This document shows, piece after piece, positions 16,448-25,310 of a stretch of DNA of 64,000 bases. Source of the stretch: JADJPF01 sp964492845 (GTDB taxonomy: Bacteria > Acidobacteriota > Blastocatellia > Chloracidobacteriales > JADJPF01); contig CAZBMZ010000028.1 of assembly GCA_964492845.1 (NCBI GenBank), positions 17,687 through 81,686 of the forward strand. The letters run 5' to 3'. The first letter of the stretch is position 1, and every line of letters starts with the position of its first letter. The position numbers and the translations under genes were made by a program. A model generated the notes under the pieces. That model had not been told where the DNA came from. It saw only the letters and a program-made list of their open reading frames with translations, and did no database searches.

Positions 16448-17753
16448 TAGTTGCATTAGTACGAATTCCTAATCTATCAGCAGACTTAAAAATAGCCCGA
16501 CCAATTAAAGCAGCCATTACAGAATTTGTATAAAAAATCGGTGCAGCAAAGATTAAACCTACAAACATTAGTATTATAAAGACGCTAAGAAATGCTCTAG
16601 CACTTTTTGATCCTTCAATAAGTAAAGTAGCAACCAAAAAAGCAAAGATCTGTGTTGGTAATTGTAATGCTAGTAAATAAAGAAAGTGTTTGTAATAGCC
16701 TTTACCTATTCGTTTAACGGTTTCAAAACCAAGCACAGGATTAATAACAGAAGCAAAACTTTCTGTTACACCTGCAACTAGTAAAGCAATAGGATAATAA
16801 AAAAATCCCCAAATCACTGCTAACGGCATTAAAATAGCAAAGATTTTTAGCTCCCCAAAACATAAAGCAAACATTGGAGAAAAACTAATTAAAATTACCC
16901 CAAATCCCAATGCTCCAAAGGAAAGTACCTCTGTAAAAAAAGAACTATAGTCAAAACCCAAGGGATTAGCCTTAATATTTCCTGATGCAACATCTCTAGT
17001 AATAGTAGTAATAGCTCTAAGTAAAATACCTATTCCTATAAAAAAAGGAAAAGCAAATCCACCTATTGTTAGGGCAACAATAAAAGCTGCTATTGGTGCC
17101 ATACCAACGCCAAAAGGATAAAGAAAAGCTATTTTTAAGTCTGAGAGGCTAGATTTTGAGTTTTGTTCTAATAAAAGTAAGATTTTTTCTCTAACTTCTG
17201 GATAAGCTCTACATAAAGCACCGCAAAATTGACATTGACAAGCTTTATTATAACCTCCACCTACTAAATGATCTTTTGCACAACCTTGGCAAAAACTAGC
17301 TCCACATTCTGGACAAACATAAGCAGGAATTACATCTTGATGGTTTTGGCAATCAATTTTTGAGTATTTTTGCCAATTTTCTGGACGATAAAAAATTGGT
17401 TCTAGTATTGCAACTTTTCGGCTAACTTCTGTTTCTAGGCTAGGGTTTGGGACTATTTTCTCAACTTGTTTTGGCTCTGATGAATTATTAGTAACAGCAA
17501 TATTTGCTGGTGCTGTAGGATTAGTTATAGCACTAGCTGTAGCATTAGCTGTATGACTAGGTATAGGGTTAGCTTTTTTAGCTGGCTGTATTACTAAAAC
17601 CTGAGCAATTTCTAGCCATTCTTGATTAGTTTTTCTAATTTTATCAGTTGGTTTAATTCTTCCTTCTATCAACCAAATTTTTAAGAGTTCATCATCAGCT
17701 TGATAAATTTGGTCATCAATTTGTATTTGCCAAGGCTCATTAGTTGAACTCAT
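16437..17753 (-). CDS. GYF-like / B-box zinc finger / multi-pass membrane protein
   Basis: The N-terminus (about 6-55: WQIQIDDQIYQADDELLKIWLIEGRIKPTDKI) resembles the GYF_2 module found at the start of bacterial membrane proteins. A polar Ala/Thr/Asn linker follows. Residues about 134-185 form a cysteine-rich B-box-like finger (CQNHQDVIPAYVCPECGASFCQGCAKDH plus a CQCQFCGALC pair). The C-terminal half has about five membrane helices in a Yip1/DUF-like arrangement. The whole probably sits in the inner membrane with its zinc and GYF modules in the cytoplasm and binds proteins rather than catalysing a reaction; that is inference. It is followed by the histidine kinase gene after 99 bases. Confidence 0.75.
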   Translation of the reverse strand: MSSTNEPWQIQIDDQIYQADDELLKIWLIEGRIKPTDKIRKTNQEWLEIAQVLVIQPAKKANPIPSHTANATASAITNPTAPANIAVTNNSSEPKQVEKIVPNPSLETEVSRKVAILEPIFYRPENWQKYSKIDCQNHQDVIPAYVCPECGASFCQGCAKDHLVGGGYNKACQCQFCGALCRAYPEVREKILLLLEQNSKSSLSDLKIAFLYPFGVGMAPIAAFIVALTIGGFAFPFFIGIGILLRAITTITRDVASGNIKANPLGFDYSSFFTEVLSFGALGFGVILISFSPMFALCFGELKIFAILMPLAVIWGFFYYPIALLVAGVTESFASVINPVLGFETVKRIGKGYYKHFLYLLALQLPTQIFAFLVATLLIEGSKSARAFLSVFIILMFVGLIFAAPIFYTNSVMAALIGRAIFKSADRLGIRTNATTKL

Positions 17754-17778
17754 TAAGCGAACTCCCTATAAATATTCT

Positions 17779-17817
17779 AAGGCTGTTGCTAATAATAGCG
17801 TTATTAGCAACAGCCTT
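17779..17817 (-). terminator. 17-bp perfect stem after a TonB-receptor gene
   Basis: Bases 17779-17795 pair without mismatch with 17801-17817 around TAGCG. It lies 15 bases beyond the stop of the receptor gene ending at 17833 and before the next gene's start at 17753, so it should end the receptor transcript. The U-tract on the minus strand is weak (an AT-rich stretch rather than pure T). Confidence 0.75.
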
Positions 17818-17832
17818 GTATCAAATCTATAG

Positions 17833-20800
17833 CTAAAAAATTAACTTTAATCCAAATTGGATTACACGAGGTGAACCACTAGCAATTTTAGGAGAGCCAG
17901 CAGCAACATCAGGTGTACGGGAAAATTGTCCAAAAGTAGGAGAACTAAGATTATTATCTGGTAATGCAAACGCAGGATGATTAAACAGGTTAAAGAACTC
18001 TGCACGAAATTCTAGTGCAGTGCTATCTGTAAAAGCTGTGCGTTTGGTTAAAGAAAAGTCAAAGTTTTCATAATTTGGCCCTCTAAAAGTGTTACGTCCA
18101 AGTGAGCCAAATTGTCCTGGTGCAGGAATTACGCCAGCCCTTTGAAGTGCTGCAAAATTAGGAGATCCATCCGAATTTAGCAGATTTGAAGCTAAAACAA
18201 CTCGTCCATCATCAGTTTGAATAAAGGCACCAGGTACATCATTTGGCCGTTGTTCACCAAAAAGATTACCTGTTAAAGCTTGGTCTATACCTAAAAATAC
18301 TGTAAATGGTTGACCACTTTGTAAAGTAACAATGCCGTTCATTTGCCAATTAGAAAGCAGTTTATCAGCTAAAGCACTAGCATTAGCAAAAAAGCGTTTT
18401 CCTTTACCAAATGGAAGTTCATAGCTATAACTTATAGTGAAACGTTGTCGAATATCAAAAGGAGAAAACCCGCGTTCAGAGCGTAAATCATTTGAATTTT
18501 GAGGAATAGCAGCACTTCCCTTAAACCCAAAAATATCTGAAAGATTATCAATAGAACTTGAGTAAGTATAAGCCCCAAGAAAGCTTAAGCCATTGTTAAA
18601 GCGTTTAGCAACTTTTAGTTGTAATGAATTATAAACAGATGACCCCATTGATTCTTGTTCTTGAACAATATCAGCCCCACCAACACCAAAATCTAGGCCA
18701 GATAGTTGAGTAGGACGACGATCAAAAATATCGTCACCACTTGCACCAGGGAAAAATTGAGCTTGATTAACATCCCGCGCACCAATTAATTTAACGCCAC
18801 GTGTGCCAACATAGCCTATTTCAAAAGCAATTTCTCCGGGAAGTTCTCTTTGAAAAGTTAAATTATATTGAAGGCTGTAAGGATTACGGAAATTAGGGTC
18901 AATAGTGACAAAGCCTGGGCCAGATGGATCCAAACTAGTATCACTAAAAATACTTCCTAACCTACCAGGTTGAAACGGGCCAAAGTTAAATAGCATTGTG
19001 CTAGTAGGTGGATTAAAAGTTAAGTTAAAAGTAGTATTTTGGAAAGGCAGATCATAAAAAACACCAAAACCCCCACGAATAACTGTTTTATTATCTCCAA
19101 AATTGTAAGCAAACCCAATACGTGGAGCAAAGTTGTTATGATCGCCTTCATAGAGTGATTCGCCAAAGATTCCTCGGCTAGTTGTAAAATTAAATAACCG
19201 TTTAAAAGCTGTTGGAACGGTGTTTAACTCATAGCGCAACCCTGCATTGATTGTAAGACGAGAGTTAAACTTAAAGTCATCTTGAAAATAAAAGTAATAA
19301 TTATTTAAGCGGATTTTTGGAAAAGTAAAGCCACGTCCAATAAAAGCACTTTGTGGTGTACCTTGGATAAAATCAGCAGTTGCACTTATGCCTGATTGGG
19401 AACCATCAAAAATAATTGTTCCTGCAAAACTAAAATCCTCACCCCCATCAACATGGTTTTTTCTAATATCTACACCCGTCTTAAAATTATGTCTTCCACG
19501 AGAAAAAGATAGATTATCAATAAATTGATATGTTTGCAGGTTGTCAGTAAAAGGAAATAGGTTAGAATTACCTATTCCAGAAATACCAGAAATTAAAATT
19601 TGTGGTAGTCCTTTACCTAAAACAGACATATTGTTATTAGGCAGTCCAATTGTAGCAGGATTAGTAGTATCTACTCCTAACTGTACATCTACAAAGCGAT
19701 TATAGCCAAAGCGAAATTCATTAACGGCATTACTAGAAAAAACATGTGTCTCTGCTAAAGAAATATTTTGAACCCGAGCAATAATAGAAGTACCAAAACC
19801 TGGTACTTGAGATGAAGATTGTGCATTACCAGAGGTTGACATAACAGGTGTTAAAGTATCTCGGTCATTAATCAAATATCGAAAACTAAGTTGGTCATTT
19901 GGGCCTAGTTTTTGGTCAATTTTGGCAATAGCATTATCCCTACGTAAACTAATAATTTCAGAAGAAACATAATTTCCAAATTGAGTGTTAGCATTAGGTA
20001 AGGGAAAGAAATTTAATAATTGTGCGCTAACAGGATCAACCATAACTCTTACTGGACGACCTGTGCTTGGATCAATAAAAGAACCTTGTCTTTCTAAAAT
20101 TGTTGGAACATTAGTAAAAATAGTGTTTCCAACTCGGGTACGTTGACCTTCATAGTTAATAAAGAAAAATGTATTGTCTTTAACAATTGGCCCACCTAAA
20201 GTAAACCCAAATTGGTTATTACGAAACTTTGGTTTAGGTTGACCAGCAGCATTATCAAAAAGATTGCTAGCATCAAATTTGTCATTTCTTAAAAACTCAA
20301 ATAATGTGCCATGTACTTGGTTTGTACCTGATTTAGTAACAACATTAATTACAGCCCCAGAATTACGCCCATATTCAGCACTAAAAGTGCTAGTTAAAAT
20401 GGTAAATTCTTGTATTGCATCAACGCTAGCTGTTGCAGATGAGTTATTGTTAATAATTTGGTTGTTGTCAGTTCCGTCAATATAAAAATTAGCGGCTCTG
20501 TCTCTTTGACCACCAACAGAAAAAGCTCCTGACTCTGTGGCTCCTTCTGCTCCACCACCACCAACAGCCGATGCAACACCTGGAATTAAAGCCCCTAGTT
20601 GCAAGAAATTACGGCCATTTAATGGAAGATCAACTATTTTTTTATTATCAATTACAGTAGATTGTGTTGAGTTATCTACTGTAATTAAAGCTACAGCATC
20701 AGACGCATTAACTTCAATAACTTCATTACTTACACTAGCAATCATTAAATTAAAATCTGTCCGAACTACCTGATTAATTTGCAAAATGGCTCTAGTTTGT

Positions 20801-21081
20801 ACTTTAGTAAAGCCATCTGCTTCTACAGTTATTTCATATTCCCCTACAGGAAGGAGAGCAACCTGGAATACTCCTGCCTCTGAAGTAACAGTTTCACGAG
20901 TTAAATTAGTCCCAACATTGCGAACTATGACTTGCGCGCCTCCAATTGCTCCGCCACTTGAATCAGTGACTACACCTGTGATTGTGCCAGTAGTATCAAA
21001 AGCCCAAACTAATGCTGGACTAAGAAAAAATAGTGCTAAAAAAAACCATGCCCTTACAGTAGGCAAGTTTATTGCCATCAT
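17833..21081 (-). CDS. Oar-like TonB-dependent receptor, copy 1
   Basis: The 1082-residue outer-membrane protein has a signal peptide (WFFLALFFLSPALVWA). A carboxypeptidase-regulatory-like domain follows (about 30-115, GTITGVVTDSSGGAIGGAQV), then a plug region (DLPLNGRNFLQLGALIPGV, VDAIQEFTILTSTFSAEYGRNSGAVINVVTKSGTN) and a long beta-barrel ending in aromatic-alternating IQFGLKLIF. Acidobacteria carry many such proteins, thought to import oligosaccharides or similar compounds with TonB energy; the substrate cannot be read here. GGAGG lies 7 bases before the first of two adjacent ATGs. A second receptor of the same layout lies immediately upstream on the same strand, with its own terminator between. 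Confidence 0.92.
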   Translation of the reverse strand: MMAINLPTVRAWFFLALFFLSPALVWAFDTTGTITGVVTDSSGGAIGGAQVIVRNVGTNLTRETVTSEAGVFQVALLPVGEYEITVEADGFTKVQTRAILQINQVVRTDFNLMIASVSNEVIEVNASDAVALITVDNSTQSTVIDNKKIVDLPLNGRNFLQLGALIPGVASAVGGGGAEGATESGAFSVGGQRDRAANFYIDGTDNNQIINNNSSATASVDAIQEFTILTSTFSAEYGRNSGAVINVVTKSGTNQVHGTLFEFLRNDKFDASNLFDNAAGQPKPKFRNNQFGFTLGGPIVKDNTFFFINYEGQRTRVGNTIFTNVPTILERQGSFIDPSTGRPVRVMVDPVSAQLLNFFPLPNANTQFGNYVSSEIISLRRDNAIAKIDQKLGPNDQLSFRYLINDRDTLTPVMSTSGNAQSSSQVPGFGTSIIARVQNISLAETHVFSSNAVNEFRFGYNRFVDVQLGVDTTNPATIGLPNNNMSVLGKGLPQILISGISGIGNSNLFPFTDNLQTYQFIDNLSFSRGRHNFKTGVDIRKNHVDGGEDFSFAGTIIFDGSQSGISATADFIQGTPQSAFIGRGFTFPKIRLNNYYFYFQDDFKFNSRLTINAGLRYELNTVPTAFKRLFNFTTSRGIFGESLYEGDHNNFAPRIGFAYNFGDNKTVIRGGFGVFYDLPFQNTTFNLTFNPPTSTMLFNFGPFQPGRLGSIFSDTSLDPSGPGFVTIDPNFRNPYSLQYNLTFQRELPGEIAFEIGYVGTRGVKLIGARDVNQAQFFPGASGDDIFDRRPTQLSGLDFGVGGADIVQEQESMGSSVYNSLQLKVAKRFNNGLSFLGAYTYSSSIDNLSDIFGFKGSAAIPQNSNDLRSERGFSPFDIRQRFTISYSYELPFGKGKRFFANASALADKLLSNWQMNGIVTLQSGQPFTVFLGIDQALTGNLFGEQRPNDVPGAFIQTDDGRVVLASNLLNSDGSPNFAALQRAGVIPAPGQFGSLGRNTFRGPNYENFDFSLTKRTAFTDSTALEFRAEFFNLFNHPAFALPDNNLSSPTFGQFSRTPDVAAGSPKIASGSPRVIQFGLKLIF

Positions 21082-21191
21082 TACTTTACCTCCTTATTTC
21101 AGAATAAATTTTATGGATTAATTTTTAAGTGTGGATAGAGATTTTAACAGATTTATTTTTCTATTAAAGAAGCAAAATTTCTTCTTTCCTA

Positions 21192-21234
21192 AAATTTTTC
21201 CAACACAGTAATAAATACTGTGTTAGAAAAATTT
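21192..21234 (-). terminator. Long hairpin after the second TonB-receptor gene
   Basis: AAATTTTTC-C-AACACAGTA (21192-21210) pairs with TACTGTGTT-A-GAAAAATTT (21216-21234) with a single C/A mismatch and a 5-base loop. It lies 32 bases past the stop of the minus-strand gene ending at 21267. On the minus strand the 3' arm ends in a T-rich run. Confidence 0.8.
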
Positions 21235-21266
21235 AGAAAAACCTTTAGACGATTTTTAGAAGCTTT

Positions 21267-24248
21267 TTAGAAAGCAAAGCGAAACCCAAATTGAAATTGG
21301 CGAGGTGCAAAAGCTCCTCGAAACCTGTCAGGAGTAACAATAAAGCGTCCATTTTCTTGTGGTGGTAGATTAAAGCCGCCTTGGGCATTTGGTGGAAAAG
21401 TACGATCAATGGAATTAGGGTTAATATTGACTCGGTTAAACATATTAAAACCTTCAATAAAAGCTTGAAGTTGATATTTTTCATTAAAAGTTATTTTGCG
21501 TGTTAAGCGCATATCAACAGTTGCAAAACCTGGTGTAAGGCCAACATTGCGACCTAAAGCCGTTGGACGATCTGAAAGACCTCCATCACCATTTTGATTA
21601 AGGTCTACACTTGCTAGCAAATTGTATGGGCGACCTGTATTAAGGCTAATGATTGTTGAAAGTTCAAAATCTTTTAGGTATGGATTTTGGGTATAATCCA
21701 ATCTCCAAATGCTTGATAAAACAAATCGGTTGCGTATGTCTTGGAGTGAAAGACCTCTTTCATTACCAGGACTTAGCGGATCGTTAGCTCTATCTGTTAC
21801 TACAGAATTAAAGTCTGCAACATTATCTATACCTTTAGAAAAAGTGTAATGAGCCAGGAAGTTTAATTTTCTAGTAAAACTGCGATTAATTCCAATTGAA
21901 AAAGCATGATAATAACTATCAAAAGCCGACTCAAATTGTAGTACAGAACCTCGTGTCTTATCTATTCGACCAACAATCATACTTGTTAAAGGATCGCCTG
22001 GTATTGGGCTTACTACAGGATTTATATCACGTAATGAAAATAATCTAATACCTCTAACAAAATTATAAGAAACTACTGCTACTGTGTTATTAGCAATTAA
22101 GTAGTCAAACCCTACTGTAAGTTGTTGTGAATAACTGCTCTTTAAGTCTTTTTGATATTGGGTAGACAAATTAAGTTGAGGAATAAAAGAAAGATTTGGA
22201 GGTATTTGATTTGTTGAAGCAAATTTATGTTTTGGCAAAGAGAAAGGGATTGCAGAAAAGGGAAAAGGAACAAACAAAAGGCTTGAGCCAATTTCACTAG
22301 ATCGAGAACTAACGGTTGCTCTAGTAAAAGGTAAAGCGAAAAACAAACCATAAGAAGCACGAACATTTACACGAGGCAGTTTTGTTGGTTTATAAGCTAT
22401 TGAAATACGAGGGCTAAAATTACCGCTGTTACTAGGAGTAAAGTTAACCCTAGTAATATCATAACGTAGCCCAAGTTTTACTATTAAGTTTTGTTTTACT
22501 CGAATATCATCTTGAGCAAAGGTAGAAAAAATCTTAGGTGTTACTTCTATAGCCCTATCTCCAAAACCTTGTAAAAAAGTTATAGGAATGGATTGTTGAG
22601 CAAGATTTAACCCTGCGGGAAGCCCTGGTATAGCTGATGACAAAAAGGTAAGAAAAGCTTGTTGTTCTGGTGTACGTAAACTAGGGTCAAAGCTTTGAAG
22701 ACCTGTTAAAGAAGGTAGTCCTGGTGTACTTAAAAGGGCAGCAAAATCTAAGTTAGTAAATACTCCAAAACCATCAGGAAATAAGGCGGGTTCACTTTGA
22801 GGTATTCTTCTTATGGAAGTAAAATCTGCTCCAAACTTAATTTGGTGCCTGCCTCTAGTTAAGGACACATTATTTACTATTTGATAAACTCGCTGTGAGT
22901 TAAATTCAGGAACAAAATTATTATGTCCAAAAGAAACATTTCCTTCAGGAGTAAGTAGCTGTACCCCTGCATCATCACTAACAGGTAAAGTCCCTTGATT
23001 ACGCCGACTATAAAGAAATCTAGTCTCATTAACTAAGTTAAGTGCTGCACTAACGTAAGTATTATTAAAAGCAACTGTGTTGTCATCTACATTTAAGATA
23101 CCACCACTAGTTCTATCTCTTAAATCTCCAAAGGGTTCAAAACCACCATCATAAGTATAACTATTGTTGTAACGAACCCAAAATGTATCGTTTTCATTAA
23201 CTCGAACATCTACACGACTTAAAAAAGAAGTAGTTCCAACAGAAAAAGGTTGATTGCCATTACCTAAAAAGTAATTTAAGTTGCGTGCTGCCCGAACAGT
23301 GTCATCAGAAATAGTAACAATGTTATTTTGTTTAATAGTTAAGCGTTCAAAAGAATTAAAGAAAAAGGCTTTATCACGTTTTATCGGCCCGCTTAAAGTA
23401 GCTCCAAATTGGTATTGTGAATAAGGAGAACGGAGTTTATCAAAAGTATTTCGCGCGCTAATTTTGTCATTACGGTTTAAGAAAAATAAACTTCCATGAA
23501 AATCATTTCCGCCGGTTTTAGTAACAATATTAACTATCCCAGCTAAAGCCCGGCCAAACTCGGCAGAATAACCATCAGAAACAACTTGAAATTCTTGAAC
23601 AGCTTCCTGACTAAATGTTGCTCTTACAGCACCTTGATTAACATCATTGTTATCAAGCCCATCAATAGTAACATTATTGAATCTGCCCGATTGACCGTTA
23701 AATGAAAGTCCTGATGTAGAAAAAATTCCTTGATTTGGAACACGATCAAAAACTACTCTAGGAGAAGTTAATGCAAAATCTAAAAAATCTCTTCGATTTA
23801 TTGGCAGTCCACTAATTCGAGAAAGATCATTATTGTTACTACTTTCAGTCTTTACTTCCCTAAAAATATTATCGGCTCTAACTTCTATAACTTCATTTGT
23901 AGCACTATCTAATGGCAATTCGACTTCTGACAAAATAGTTGAGCCAATAGTAAGTTCAAACTTGGTCTTAATCTGTTTATAGCCCGGTGCAGAGATAGTC
24001 ATTTCATAACTACCAGGAGGTAATTGAACTTGTTGAAATACCCCTTCTTCATTTGTTTCAAAAGCGCGAATAGAATTTGTTTCTATTCTTGTAAGAGTAA
24101 CTGTTGCCCCTGCTATCAGTGCATTTTGTGGATCTTTGACTGTTCCAACAATAGTACCTGTTGTTGAACCACTTTGAGCTAAAACAGAACTATAAGTAAA
24201 AGAGTATATCAAGCAAAATAGTATTAACAATAAGCTTTTACTTCTCAT
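21267..24248 (-). CDS. Oar-like TonB-dependent receptor, copy 2
   Basis: The 993-residue paralogue of the receptor at 17833-21081 has the same order: signal peptide (LLLILFCLIYSFTYSSVLAQ), carboxypeptidase-regulatory-like domain (GTIVGTVKDPQNALIAGATV), plug with GLPINRRDFLDFALTSPRV and FQVVSDGYSAEFGRALAGIVNIVTKTGGN, and a barrel ending FQFGFRFAF. The sequences have diverged well beyond a recent duplication, so they probably take different substrates. A longer frame begins at GTG 24266, but GGAAAGG stands 9 bases before the ATG at 24248, which I use. Both receptors are separately terminated. Confidence 0.92.
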   Translation of the reverse strand: MRSKSLLLILFCLIYSFTYSSVLAQSGSTTGTIVGTVKDPQNALIAGATVTLTRIETNSIRAFETNEEGVFQQVQLPPGSYEMTISAPGYKQIKTKFELTIGSTILSEVELPLDSATNEVIEVRADNIFREVKTESSNNNDLSRISGLPINRRDFLDFALTSPRVVFDRVPNQGIFSTSGLSFNGQSGRFNNVTIDGLDNNDVNQGAVRATFSQEAVQEFQVVSDGYSAEFGRALAGIVNIVTKTGGNDFHGSLFFLNRNDKISARNTFDKLRSPYSQYQFGATLSGPIKRDKAFFFNSFERLTIKQNNIVTISDDTVRAARNLNYFLGNGNQPFSVGTTSFLSRVDVRVNENDTFWVRYNNSYTYDGGFEPFGDLRDRTSGGILNVDDNTVAFNNTYVSAALNLVNETRFLYSRRNQGTLPVSDDAGVQLLTPEGNVSFGHNNFVPEFNSQRVYQIVNNVSLTRGRHQIKFGADFTSIRRIPQSEPALFPDGFGVFTNLDFAALLSTPGLPSLTGLQSFDPSLRTPEQQAFLTFLSSAIPGLPAGLNLAQQSIPITFLQGFGDRAIEVTPKIFSTFAQDDIRVKQNLIVKLGLRYDITRVNFTPSNSGNFSPRISIAYKPTKLPRVNVRASYGLFFALPFTRATVSSRSSEIGSSLLFVPFPFSAIPFSLPKHKFASTNQIPPNLSFIPQLNLSTQYQKDLKSSYSQQLTVGFDYLIANNTVAVVSYNFVRGIRLFSLRDINPVVSPIPGDPLTSMIVGRIDKTRGSVLQFESAFDSYYHAFSIGINRSFTRKLNFLAHYTFSKGIDNVADFNSVVTDRANDPLSPGNERGLSLQDIRNRFVLSSIWRLDYTQNPYLKDFELSTIISLNTGRPYNLLASVDLNQNGDGGLSDRPTALGRNVGLTPGFATVDMRLTRKITFNEKYQLQAFIEGFNMFNRVNINPNSIDRTFPPNAQGGFNLPPQENGRFIVTPDRFRGAFAPRQFQFGFRFAF

Positions 24249-24397
24249 TAACTTAGACCTTTCCACACATTATACTATTGAAAATAATAGAGTAATATTG
24301 TTAATCAACAAAAATTATATTTTGATAAAAAATCACAATGGAGGTAACCAATACTACAACTTTAGATTAGAAAAACAAGTAGGTTTACAAATAATTT

Positions 24398-25297
24398 TTA
24401 CCAATTTAGTTTTTGCTCTGAAAAAAACTTAATTTCCTGATTTGTTAAAGGATTCTTAAATGATAAATGGTAGGCTAATAGTTGCAAAGGCTTAGAATAG
24501 TCTAAATTCGCATTGGTTATTTCTGGATATAGTGAATCATTTAAGATATTAAACCCTAAACTTGTTAAATGAAGCCTTAATTGATGCTTTTTTCCTGTAA
24601 TTGGAGTCAATAAAAACAGGGCTTTTTCTTCTTTATAATCAATTAGTTGCACTTCTGTTATAGAATTTGCTTCGCCTTCAATAATTTTCATTCTATACCA
24701 AGGTTCACCCGTAATAATTCGGTTTGCAATTGTCCATTTATTGCCAATTTCTAAATCTTGGCAATTGTTAACTTGGCAAACTGCATAATACTGTTTAGTT
24801 ACTTCTCTATTTTGAAATAGCTGATGATATAAATGTCTGGTCTGCTTATTTTTAGAAAATAATACTAACCCAGAAGTTTCAAGATCAAGGCGATGAATTG
24901 GAGTAAGCTCTTTGTAATCATATTTATGTATTAGACGAGATAAGAGACATTCATTAACATATTTTCCTGATGGAGTAACAGGAAGAAACGGAGGTTTATC
25001 AACTACTAAAATTTCATCATTTTCAAAAATAACTTGTTCTTGAAATGGAATTATTTCTTCTTTATCAGTCGCACGATGATAAAAAACTGTTAGTCCTGCT
25101 TTGTAAGGAGTTGATAAAGTTATTGCGCTGTTATCAGCAAGAAAAAGCTCTTTTTCCATAATTCTTGAAGCTAAAATTTCAGCTTCAAGATATGGAAATC
25201 TAACTATTAAGTAATCAAAAATAGTTTTAGGCTCTTGCTCAAGCTTAGGCAAATATAATTTAGAGCTAAAAGGAGCTTTACTTTTTTTATTTGTCAT
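24398..25297 (-). CDS. RluA-family pseudouridine synthase
   Basis: About 299 residues. The catalytic motif HRLDLETSG (the Asp attacks the uridine) is followed by GKKHQLRLHLTSLG, the second RluA signature, and the order ILVVDKPPFLPVTPSG is that of a subfamily distinct from RluD. The N-terminal 90 residues hold a weak S4-like RNA-binding fold. The target RNA is unknown. GAGG lies 7 bases before ATG 25297; a TTG two codons earlier is only two bases from it and unlikely. The giant membrane protein gene upstream ends 13 bases before, so the two are probably co-transcribed. The window's other synthase of this superfamily is the RluD type at 594-1577. Confidence 0.88.
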   Translation of the reverse strand: MTNKKSKAPFSSKLYLPKLEQEPKTIFDYLIVRFPYLEAEILASRIMEKELFLADNSAITLSTPYKAGLTVFYHRATDKEEIIPFQEQVIFENDEILVVDKPPFLPVTPSGKYVNECLLSRLIHKYDYKELTPIHRLDLETSGLVLFSKNKQTRHLYHQLFQNREVTKQYYAVCQVNNCQDLEIGNKWTIANRIITGEPWYRMKIIEGEANSITEVQLIDYKEEKALFLLTPITGKKHQLRLHLTSLGFNILNDSLYPEITNANLDYSKPLQLLAYHLSFKNPLTNQEIKFFSEQKLNW

Positions 25298-25310
25298 TAT
25301 CAAACCTCAG

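Noticed and set aside
20786..21121. 111-residue plus-strand frame opposite the receptor's signal peptide region
   Set aside because: Antisense of a clear signal peptide and carboxypeptidase-regulatory domain; no independent support.
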